From a virus, in IMG/VR virus record IMGVR_UViG_3300017750_000110, positions 1 to 24,664 of that record: a stretch of DNA of 24,664 nucleotides; one strand, written 5' to 3'. Under the pieces are notes generated by a model, which was given only the letters and a program-made list of their open reading frames with translations, did no database searches and was not told where the DNA came from. The translations under genes and the position numbers were made by a program. This document shows positions 14,695 to 23,100 of the stretch, in pieces. Numbering within the stretch: the stretch's first letter is position 1; each line of letters starts with the position of its first letter.

Positions 14695-15384
14695 ATGCCA
14701 CATGGAGGATGTCAGGGACTATACGGAGATCCCGAAGCAGGTTGCGGTGGAGGTTCATGGCAACAGAACAGCACATTTGGTGCTGCTGACGATAAAGAGG
14801 AAGATTGTTGTAATCCAATCTCTGCTCACTTAAAAAATGGTTTGTTTGAGGTAAATTTGGAGGTTGAAGGTGTTACTACATGTCCCACATTCATTGGAAA
14901 TTTGACTGGAAATGCCACCTCAGCAAAAAGTATTGGAGGTGCATTTGATATTCCTAATCTGAAAAGACCAGGTTGGAGGGTTCGTCATGTCATTCCCGAA
15001 GGTCCAGAAGCTGGTATCTATGTGAGAGGAAGAATCAAAGGACATAATAAAATCTATCTTCCTGAATATTGGCAGGGTCTTGTTGACACAGAGTCAATTA
15101 CTGTAACGTTAACTCAAATTGGATCATCTCAGGATCTTATTATCGAGAGTATTGATTGGGGTAGAGTCGTTAATCTCAAATCTGGAAATGGTTGTGAAAT
15201 CGATTGTTTTTATGAAGCATGGGCAGCAAGACACCTTGATCCACTAAATCCAGATGAAAAACTGCACGTTGAATATGAGGGTAAATCTCCTGATGATTAT
15301 CCCGGTGACAAGAGCAGGTTCTTGGTCGGTGGATGGGACTATGACAGACGAGATCCTGTCACAGGGGAGCGTGTGCAATCCTGA
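14695..15384 (+). CDS. Virion protein with fibre-associated EGP-RGR domain, copy 2
   Basis: This 229-aa protein has a Cys/Gly-rich N-terminus (C6, C17, C38, C39) and a fibre-type phrase TFIGNLTGNATSAKSIGGAF (about 65-84). The domain shared with its upstream neighbour covers about 85-180: KRPGWRVRHVIPEGPEAGIY, VRGRIKGHNKIYLPEYWQGL, VDTESITVTLTQIGSSQDLI and CFYEAWAARH. The C-terminus is acidic with PGDKSRFLVGGWDYDRRD. Tandem position and domain sharing point to duplication, while the N-terminal parts are unrelated. GNATSA-type segments are common in phage tail fibres, so it may be a short fibre or fibre-attachment part. It is the last gene before the small-gene cassette. Confidence 0.65.
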   Translation: MPHGGCQGLYGDPEAGCGGGSWQQNSTFGAADDKEEDCCNPISAHLKNGLFEVNLEVEGVTTCPTFIGNLTGNATSAKSIGGAFDIPNLKRPGWRVRHVIPEGPEAGIYVRGRIKGHNKIYLPEYWQGLVDTESITVTLTQIGSSQDLIIESIDWGRVVNLKSGNGCEIDCFYEAWAARHLDPLNPDEKLHVEYEGKSPDDYPGDKSRFLVGGWDYDRRDPVTGERVQS

Positions 15385-15391
15385 TCATCTA

Positions 15392-15400
15392 TGCTATAAT
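15392..15400 (+). promoter_or_regulatory. Extended -10 promoter TGCTATAAT before the 68-aa gene
   Basis: TGC followed by TATAAT gives a perfect sigma70-type -10 with the extended TG element. The -35 position (about 15372-15377, TGTGCA) is poor, as is common for extended -10 promoters. It lies in the 42-base gap after the structural genes and about 27 bases before the ATG, so the cassette may start with host-polymerase transcription. Confidence 0.55.
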
Positions 15401-15426
15401 ACATAGGTACAGCAAGGCACCGACCC

Positions 15427-15633
15427 ATGCACGAAGACGACTATCTCAGCAGAGTTGTGGTTGACACTTCATCCCGCAAGTTCAATCTATACAGTGAGAG
15501 TGGCGACCAGAAGGTCATTGAGTGTGATAGCATCGATGAGTTTATGGGAGTCCTTGAATTCTGTCGTGAGATCCTTGATGATGACGTGTTGGCATACGCA
15601 GGTCCGCTTGTAGCCAGCGAGAATTCACTTTGA
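15427..15633 (+). CDS. Small conserved cyanophage protein, unknown function
   Basis: This is a 68-aa acidic protein. A likely beta-hairpin (SRVVVDTSSRKFNLYSESGD) is followed by CDSIDEFMGVLEFCREILDD, probably a helix, and an Ala/Gly end. It has no signal peptide, membrane segment or recognised domain. It has its own extended -10 promoter and is followed by a hairpin-like sequence, so it looks like an independently expressed early or middle gene rather than part of the virion operon. I believe similar short proteins occur in other cyanomyoviruses but cannot verify that here. The Shine-Dalgarno sequence is weak. Confidence 0.65.
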   Translation: MHEDDYLSRVVVDTSSRKFNLYSESGDQKVIECDSIDEFMGVLEFCREILDDDVLAYAGPLVASENSL

Positions 15634-15641
15634 GTTTGAAA

Positions 15642-15680
15642 AATAGGCGATAAAAAATTCCGGTAAAAAATTGCCCTATT
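15642..15680 (+). terminator. Possible weak hairpin terminator after the 68-aa gene
   Basis: AATAGGCGAT and ATTGCCCTATT can pair over about ten base pairs with one bulged C and a G-U pair. They enclose an 18-base A-rich loop with two direct TAAAAAATT copies, and CCTTTT follows. The long loop and weak stem make termination uncertain; it may instead be regulatory. The rest of 15634-15737 shows no gene I can support with confidence. Confidence 0.25.
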
Positions 15681-15737
15681 ACCTTTTATGAATAGATACT
15701 CAGACAAACTTTATGCGGAAATCCTGGATTTTTACGA

Positions 15738-15929
15738 ATGGAACAGTTTACAGTTGACGAATTCCAACGAAATTTTGATGCACTTTTTGAAAGAGTTGAA
15801 AAAGGAGAAAGTTTTAAAATCACTTCCGAAGACGGAAAAGCAGTAGTTATCGTTCCAATTGTTTCTGAGGCAACAGAGTCAGATTGGGAAGATTTTTGGT
15901 ATAACGAACAATCGCTCTGTGATATATGA
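15738..15929 (+). CDS. Phd/YefM-like antitoxin
   Basis: This 63-aa protein closely follows the Phd/YefM pattern. An N-terminal TVDEFQRNFDALFERVEKGE (helix-helix, residues 5-24) is followed by SFKITSEDGKAVVIVP (about 25-40), the strands of the DNA-binding fold. The C-terminal part (SEATESDWEDFWYNEQSLCD) would be the toxin-contacting tail. Such antitoxins bind their own operator and neutralise a small RNase or Doc-type toxin. No recognisable toxin follows; a 57-aa HTH-like peptide overlaps its stop as ATGA. It may act against a host toxin or as a small repressor, which is inference. Confidence 0.65.
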   Translation: MEQFTVDEFQRNFDALFERVEKGESFKITSEDGKAVVIVPIVSEATESDWEDFWYNEQSLCDI

Positions 15930-16099
15930 GAATTGAAACACGAGAATCCATGGAGATGCTATTCTCTGCTAAATGGAATTTACCGAAAGCAGCAAAACAC
16001 TGCAATTTGACCGAAAAAGAGATGAAAATCACTTTCAATGAATACTGTAATTTTCATCCACCAACTTGGGATATAAATGAAGCAACTATTCATAGTTGA
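15926..16099 (+). CDS. 57-aa HTH-like peptide coupled to the antitoxin gene
   Basis: A 57-codon frame starts inside the antitoxin stop (ATGA). It encodes MRIETRESMEMLFSAKWNLP, then KAAKHCNLTEKEMKITFNEY, then CNFHPPTWDINE. The middle reads as a helix-turn-helix (KWNLPKAAKHCNLTEKEMKI: helix, a turn at CNLT, second helix). Its last 23 bases overlap the next gene, whose ATG is at 16077. Overlap at both ends and the plausible fold support a real gene. It resembles no toxin I know; a DNA-binding or transcription-related role is likely but inferred. Confidence 0.55.
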   Translation: MRIETRESMEMLFSAKWNLPKAAKHCNLTEKEMKITFNEYCNFHPPTWDINEATIHS

Positions 16100-16370
16100 T
16101 ATCGGTGATAATGAATGTGTCACTCACGATGGTTATATCCAGATCGGTATCTTTAATCATTCAGTTGAAAAACATCTCGAATTAAATCCTATGGTTGACT
16201 GGCAGGTAACTTATTGGATGCCTGATGTTTGGGCAAATAGGTATAGGAGAGTATCATTTCAAAAAACTGAAAAGAAAAATGAAGGTTCACCTAGAACTGA
16301 TAATGCAACAGATAGTCGCCCAAGAGATTTTCCAGATCAACCAACTGTACGATTAGAGAGAACCCTGTGA
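16077..16370 (+). CDS. Small protein of unknown function
   Basis: This is a 97-aa protein. The N-terminal 60 residues are beta-rich and ordered (LFIVDIGDNECVTHDGYIQI and LNPMVDWQVTYWMPDVWANR). The last 40 are basic-polar and Pro-rich, so probably disordered (KNEGSPRTDNATDSRPRDFP). It overlaps its upstream neighbour by 23 bases and the next gene by three, so it is part of a compact operon. No family is recognised and no role is proposed. Confidence 0.55.
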   Translation: MKQLFIVDIGDNECVTHDGYIQIGIFNHSVEKHLELNPMVDWQVTYWMPDVWANRYRRVSFQKTEKKNEGSPRTDNATDSRPRDFPDQPTVRLERTL

Positions 16371-16588
16371 TTACGCCTCAGACATACATCGATATGAATA
16401 AAGAGTTTGAAGAGGATAATATTCCTTTCCGAATCGCTATTCCTACACAGGAAGCAATTGATGAGTGGCAGTCAAAACCACCAGCACATTACCAAACACC
16501 ACCAGCAGTGGATATGGTTGCTGAGATGTGGGCAGAGCATAATAGAATAGAAGAAGAACGCAAACTACAACTCGAACTTGATTTATAG
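16367..16588 (+). CDS. Small acidic helical protein of unknown function
   Basis: This is a 73-aa protein with a GTG start that overlaps the upstream TGA (GTGA). An ATG at 16394 (residue 10) is a possible alternative start. It reads TYIDMNKEFEEDNIPFRIAI, PTQEAIDEWQSKPP and VAEMWAEHNRIEEERKLQLE, a largely helical acidic chain with a Pro-rich hinge. No domain is recognised. The last base of its TAG is the first base of the tRNA-Leu gene, so the tRNA follows with no spacer. Confidence 0.5.
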   Translation: MITPQTYIDMNKEFEEDNIPFRIAIPTQEAIDEWQSKPPAHYQTPPAVDMVAEMWAEHNRIEEERKLQLELDL

Positions 16589-16672
16589 GGAGTGTGGCGG
16601 AATCGGTAGACGCACCAGACTTAAAATCTGTTGAGAATTAATCTCGTGGGGGTTCAAGTCCCCCTACTCCCA
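16588..16672 (+). tRNA. tRNA-Leu (anticodon UAA)
   Basis: The acceptor strand GGGAGTG pairs with TACTCCC (one G-U), followed by discriminator A. The D arm has GCG/CGC. The anticodon loop CTTAAAA carries TAA at 16622-16624. The long variable arm (GAGA/TCTC) marks class II tRNA-Leu. The T arm is GGGGG/CCCCC with TTCAAGT. CCA is not encoded. The 27-43 pair of the anticodon stem looks mismatched (C with T), a small oddity. It reads UUA codons, common in this AT-rich genome and less favoured in GC-richer Synechococcus hosts. It overlaps the preceding stop by one base and ends two bases before the next ATG. Confidence 0.95.
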
Positions 16673-16674
16673 TT

Positions 16675-17118
16675 ATGAAATTAGTAAAAGAAAAATTTTT
16701 AGATGAACTAAAATGTAGAGAGATCATTGATCAATACATTTGGAATTATCCACATGCCATAAAACATCGAGATACATATCCCTTAAATATGTCGTCGATA
16801 ACAGGAGTTACTGATACTATTGAATCTATTGCAAAATCAATAGATCCATCTGTTAAACTAGATTTATGCCAAGTTGTAAAATGGCCATGTAATTCTAAGA
16901 TGGATCCACATCGAGACACAAATAAAGATGATGCTTTTGCTGCAATAGTTTACCTAAATGATAATTTTGTTGGAGGCGAAACTTGCCTTGAAGATTTTGT
17001 TTGTAAACCAGAAATTGGAAAATTATTAATGTTTTCTAATTCAGAATTGCTTCATTGGGTTAACCAAGTAACAGAAGGAACACGTTATACAATTGCCCTT
17101 TGGTTTATACGCGACTAA
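16675..17118 (+). CDS. 2OG-Fe(II) oxygenase (prolyl-4-hydroxylase-like)
   Basis: This 147-aa protein fits the iron/2-oxoglutarate dioxygenase fold. The iron triad is visible: H79-R80-D81 (MDPHRDTN) and H127 (LLHWVNQV), with R137 (TRYTIALWFI) as the 2-oxoglutarate-binding residue. AAIVYLNDNFVGGETCLEDF (about 89-108) is the classic core strand of P4H-type enzymes. Such enzymes hydroxylate peptide side chains or small molecules. The substrate is unknown; neighbouring Pro-rich virion proteins are candidates. The ATG is two bases after the tRNA end and no Shine-Dalgarno sequence is possible outside the tRNA. Codons are strongly A/T-ending, which could indicate recent acquisition. Confidence 0.8.
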   Translation: MKLVKEKFLDELKCREIIDQYIWNYPHAIKHRDTYPLNMSSITGVTDTIESIAKSIDPSVKLDLCQVVKWPCNSKMDPHRDTNKDDAFAAIVYLNDNFVGGETCLEDFVCKPEIGKLLMFSNSELLHWVNQVTEGTRYTIALWFIRD

Positions 17119-17121
17119 ATA
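17115..17121 (+). promoter_or_regulatory. Late-promoter-like CTAAATA upstream of the tail fibre
   Basis: CTAAATA overlaps the TAA stop (17116-17118) of the oxygenase gene and ends 29 bases before the fibre ATG. It is identical to the elements before gp26 and gp4, and is the natural late promoter for the fibre cluster. Confidence 0.45.
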
Positions 17122-17136
17122 ACATATAGGAAAATT

Positions 17137-17181
17137 ATGGTCGAAATACAATGGGTCTCAGTAGACTTCAAAACTTCTTAA
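17137..17181 (+). other. Mini-ORF (14 codons) overlapping the tail-fibre start
   Basis: The only Shine-Dalgarno-like sequence before the fibre (TAGG at 17127-17130) sits 6 bases before the ATG at 17137, which opens MVEIQWVSVDFKTS and stops at 17181, out of frame with the fibre. The fibre ATG at 17151 lies inside it. It may act in translational coupling or be meaningless. Confidence 0.25.
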
Positions 17182-20100
17182 AGAACGCTAAGGGTAATAT
17201 TTTATATGTGAACCCCAATGATCTAGATGCTACTGATAGCATTGAAAATCAGGGTAACTCACTAACAAGACCCTTTAAGACAATTCAAAGGGCATTGATC
17301 GAGGCAGCAAGATTCTCGTATCAATCAGGACTTGATAATGATAGATTTGGGCAAACTACGGTTTTACTATATCCTGGTGATCATGTTGTAGATAATAGAC
17401 CAGGATGGATTCCTTATGACGATGGAACTACCACAGCAAAATATAGAACTAGAAACGGTGCATCTGGACTGGTACTTTCACCGTTTAACCTAACTTCCAA
17501 CTTCGACCTTTCGGTATCAAATAACGATCTCTATAAGCTTAATAGTATTCATGGTGGTGTAATCATCCCAAGAGGAACCTCTTTGGTTGGTTTAGACCTA
17601 AGAAAAACTAAGATTAGACCGAAATATGTTCCCGATCCTTCTAATGATGCTATTGCAAGAAGCACTTTATTCAGAGTAACTGGTGCTTCATATTACTGGC
17701 AGTTCAGTATCTTTGATGCTGATCCTAATAGCACTGCATATAAAGATTATACGAACAATATCTTTGTTCCTAACTTCTCTCACCATAAACTCACCTGTTT
17801 TGAGTATGCTGATGGTGTAAACAACGTTGTTATTGATGATGGTTTCCTGGATATTGCAACAGGAAGCACTGATCTTGATATGTTCTATCAGAAAATCTCT
17901 GATGTATATGATGATGCAACTGGTAGACCTATTTCTCCTGATTACCCTGCTGGGAATGTAGATATTCAACCTAAGATTGATGAATATCGTATTGTTGGTT
18001 CAAAAGGTGCCGAAGTTGGAATCTCATCCATCAGAGCAGGTGATGGTGTAAATGCAACTACAACTATCACAGTACAAACGACCTCTTCAATTAAGAACGT
18101 TGGTATTGATGTTGATACTCCCATTAGAGTTAGTGGTGTTACAGCATCTGGATATAATGGCAACTTTGTTTGTGCTGGTGTTACAAGCACCACGGAATTT
18201 ACATATAGTTTGTCAAATGCTCCTGCCATTGCATTAGAAAACCCTGCAAATGCTAATGTTAATGTTGTCGTTGACACTGTAACATCTGCCTCACCATACA
18301 TCTTCAATATCTCTTTGAGATCAGTGTTTGGTATGTGCGGAATGCACGCTGATGGCAACAAGGCCACTGGATTTAAATCCATGGTTGTTGCACAATTTAC
18401 TGGTATTGGTCTACAAAAGGATAATAATGCCTTTGTAAAATACAATACTACAACTGGATCATATGATGATGCAACTACAATTGCAAACTTATCATCTGAC
18501 TCACGTGCAATTTATAAACCAGATTATGCAAACTTCCATATCAAGTGCTCGAATGATTCTGTTTTACAGTTAGTTTCGATCTTTGCTATTGGTTATGCTC
18601 AACACTTCATTGCGGAGTCTGGTGGTGACCAGTCTGTTACTAACTCAAACTCTAACTTTGGTGCTAAGTCTTTAATTGCTAGTGGATTTAAGAAGAACGC
18701 ATTTGCTAAGGATGACGTTGGATATATTACTCACATTATTCCACCAAAAGAAATTGAAGCATCAGATACATCTATTGAATTTGATGCAATTGATGTGCAT
18801 CAAACCGCCGTTGGCGTTGGATCAACTGGTAGATTGTATCTTTATAACAGAATTAACGTAGCAGATAAACCGTTAAGTGTTATTGAAGGTTATAGAATTG
18901 GTTCTAAGGTAAATGATGATCTCAAAGCTCAATTAAGTGTTGGTGGTACTGTAACAGAGTTCACAGCAAGAGTTACGATGCCTGTTAATGGCATCAGTAC
19001 AACACAATTTACATCTATTAAAGAGTCATTTGTTGGCAACTCTATTGGATTCAATAGTATTACCTCTAATATTATGACTCTGAAAGGCAATCATAGTTTC
19101 GTTAATGGCGAATCTATTCGTGTCATTTCTGATGATGGATCACTTCCTGATGGTCTGAGATCTAATAGAATTTACTTTGCAATTACAAAAGAAAATCCTA
19201 ATGCTGGATTTACTGGTGAAAACCAAATCCAAGTTGCAACATCATTAAACTCTGCTCTTTCTGCTGAACCAATTGGTATTAACAGTCTGGGCGGTAATTT
19301 AAAAATTGAATCCAGAGTTTCTGATAAAGTCTCTGGTGATATTGGTCACCCAATTCAATATGATACCTCTGTAAGTCAGTGGTTTATTAATGTTTCTGGA
19401 TCTACAACTGATAACAGTTTGCATGGTCAGATTGTTGGTCTTGGAACTGCTAACCTAGGTGAGGCTACACCTAGAACATTTATTACAAGAAAACAGGATG
19501 ATAGAGGACTACTAGACACAGTATATCGTGCCAGATATGTAATTCCTGCTGCATCTGGTATTACATCTGCTAGACCACCTGTTGATGGTTATGTTCTTCA
19601 ACAGTCTGGTGATACTTCTGCTTCAACTGATGCAGAAATTCAATCATTGTATGCACCGTCTGTTAAGACACTTAATAATGTCAGTGAGTTAAGGAATCCC
19701 TCGTTTATCTCTACTTGTACCTATAATTCCCCATTCGCCTATATTGATACGGAGAAATCTCACAACCTAACAGTTGGATCTAAGGTCAGTCTTGTTAATG
19801 TCACCAGTACAGATAATACTACTGGTTTAGCTGGTACTGGATTCAACAGAGATTATACTGTTGTTGGTGTTTCTAGTGCGAAACAATTTGTTGTTGGTCT
19901 AAACACAAGTCCTGGTGTATTTACTAATGCTACTAACGTTAGAGGAACTGCTCTACCAAGATTTAAGGCATTTAAAACCAATGAAACTCTGAGTCTTTAC
20001 AGATCCAGAGAGGTAAGTAGATATCAAACTGGACAGCAAGATGGTATCTACCACCTACTGTTAACCAAGAGTTCTATTGCTCCGACTTCTGCACCATTTA

Positions 20101-23100
20101 GAGGTGACAGGTATAGTCAGAACATTCAGTTCTTCTATCCTCAAACAAATAGAGATAATCCTGTTGCTGACGCAACTCCAACGAAATCATATGCTCTAAG
20201 GAGTCCTATCGGTGAAGTTACGGTTAATAATCCTCAGAATAGTTTAACAAAGGAAACAGAGTACAGCAGATTAACTCAATTTGGTAACTTAGTTGGACTT
20301 GGTGTCACTGATATTCAATCTAATAGTGCCGGTACTGCACATACAGTCTTTACGAAGATCGATCATGGTCTGAATAGAATTGTATCTGTAAGTATTGCAA
20401 GTAGTGGTGGAAATTATGGTGTTGGATCTGGTATCACTGAGAGATACTATAATGCATCTCTTGTTGGATTTGCAGGATCTACCGTAGGTAAGAATGCAAC
20501 CGCCAGAGTAACAGTTGAACCTGCCGGTGGTATTAGTGATATTAAGATTATTGATGGTGGTTCTGCATATGGTGTTGGTAACACTGTTACGATTAATAAT
20601 ATTCCTAAACTAGCTGGTCAAACAGACGCTATTCTTCAAATTCAGAGGATCTATGATGCGACTAATGAAGTCTTAGATATTCAGGGTATTAGTTCTGAGA
20701 CATATAAGTCTCACAACACTCTGTATAGGATTTCTAGTGTTGCCATTGGACAAGACAGAAAGATCAATGTAGTATCTTCTACCGCAGTTGGTGGTGCAAA
20801 TACCATTGGTATTGGATCTGCATCATGCGAAGATGCGATTGTCCTTAATGGTGGTTTAAGTGTTGATGTTTCTGGGTTTAGTTATGATGCTGGATCTGGT
20901 ATTGGCACGTTTGCCACAGTTGATCAACACGGTCTGAGTGTAGATAATAAAATTAGAATTAGTGATGCAGCTAGTTCCTTATACAATGGTGACTTCGTTG
21001 TCAAGAACATTATTGGATTGACATCATTTACTGCGCTTATTGGTGCTGGAACAGTAACTCCTGCCACAGGAACTGCAAAGGTATTGAAGCATGGTTTGAC
21101 TTCTTACGGTGGATTTGTTACAGGTGAGGATGAGAACATTGATGGTCGCATGATGTATAATTATGCAGGCATTACGACTACATTGTCTGCTGCTATTAAT
21201 AATACAACCACTACCAGTATCTCTCTTCAAAATGTAGAACAAACTGATTTTGAAGTTGGCGACTTCATTCAGATTAATGAAGAGATGATGCGTATTAAGT
21301 CAACAACTGCTACTAGTAGTGTTGATGGTTCATCTGGTGCCCCTACGAACCCAATCACTGTATTCAGAGGTATCTTTGGAACAAAATCCTCTTCTCATCC
21401 CATTAATAGTGTTGTCAGAAGAGTTACATGTTCTCCTGTTGAACTTCGTAGAAACTCTATTATTCGTGCATCTGGTCACACATTTGAATATGTTGGATTT
21501 GGTCCCGGTAACTATTCAACTGCCCTTCCAGAAAGAAATGACAGGAGACTAACTCCTCAGGAAGAACTCTTAGCACAATCAACAAAAATTGATGGTGGTC
21601 TGAACGTCTACACCGGTATGAATAACGATGGAGACTTCTTCATTGGTAACAAGAAGGTTAGTTCTGCTACTGGTCAGGAAGAGGTGTTTGATGCACCAAT
21701 TCCATCTGTTACTGGTGAGGATGTTACTGATACGGGAGTCAGCGTTGGTTTTGACGTTCTAACTCCACTTGAAATTACTATCTCTCGCTCCATCAAAGTT
21801 GAAGGTGGACCTGATGGTAGTATCATTTCTGAATTTGATGGTCCTGTTATCTTCAACGATAAGATTACCTCCACTTCTTCTAGTGGATTAGAGGCAAATT
21901 CCTTGTTCCTACAAGGTTCAACCACTGTTTCTAGAAACTTCTCAGTTGGTGTCACTCAACCCACCTTGGCAGGTAACGCAGGTGACGTTGTATTCAATGC
22001 AAACCCAGTTAAGGGTGGATATATTGGATGGGTTTACACTACCGACAATGATTGGTTCACCTTCGGCAATGTAAGTGCTTCTAAAACTGAGATTGCTGGT
22101 CAATTTGATAGAATTGGAATTGGCACAACAACTGCTGGTAGTTCAGAGCTCTTCATCAATAGTGGTGGCAGAGCAATTGTATCTCTGGGTGGATCGTTTG
22201 GTGTTGGTACTGCAAATCCTCAGTATGATCTTCACGTCGAACAGAACATTTATGCTTCTGGATTTATTACTGCTAGTACCTTCCTCTATGGTGATGGTAG
22301 ATACATTGCTAACCTTCCAACGGATTCTAAGTGGGATGCCACTGAAACCGCATCTGGTGCAAAAGCTGGTATCTACACTGGTTCGGAAGCAGGTGACATC
22401 TTTGTTGGTATCGGAACCACTACTCCAACTGCACTTCTGACTGTTGGTATTGGAACAACTACCACTAATAAGGCATTTATTGTCGAAGATTCTGGTGGAA
22501 TCGAACTGATTGGAATCACCACTACCGGTAGATTGGGTGTTGGTAACACTAATCCTCAGGGATTACTAGATGTTAATGGACAATTTATTGCTAATCAATA
22601 TTCATTGTCTGGGGTCGGCACAATTGCTGCTGGCATCATCACTGCAACTGATACTCTTCAAGCTGGTGTTGGTGGTACTGTATTCCATGCTTCTGGATCA
22701 AGGGTTGGTGTTGGAACCGTTACTCCAAGAGCAACTCTTGATATTGCTGGTAGCACAAGATTACAGTCCTACTTTGAACCTGCCTTTGCTGTTGGACCAG
22801 TTGCTAACGTTGTTAGTATTGATCTTTCACAGGCACAAACGTTTAATGTTGACGTTACAGCTACTGTCGATTCTTTGACTATTCTGAATTCTCCTAATGA
22901 ATCATGTTCATTCACACTTAAAGTGACGCAAGATGGAACTGGCGGTTATTCTGTTGGTATAGATACCTTTAAGGATAGTGGTGGTGCTTCCATCCCTGTT
23001 TATTGGTCGGGATCTGTGATTCCAATTGTTACTACAACTGCCAACAAAACTGACATTTACTCATTCATTACATTTGACGGTGGTTCATCATTCTACGGTG

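Noticed and set aside
15688-15846. A 52-codon frame (MNRYSDKLYAEILDFYEWNS...) overlapping the antitoxin gene
   Set aside because: It overlaps most of the Phd/YefM-like gene in another frame, and its second half looks like a frameshifted reading of that gene. It has no Shine-Dalgarno sequence. The first 20 residues look protein-like, so it is not fully excluded.
16072-16079. TATAAATG as a late promoter before the 97-aa gene
   Set aside because: It overlaps the ATG at 16077, leaving no space for transcript start and leader.
17688-18445. Long minus-strand frames inside the giant fibre gene
   Set aside because: They have antisense-type composition, no ribosome-binding site, and lie within a recognised fibre reading frame.
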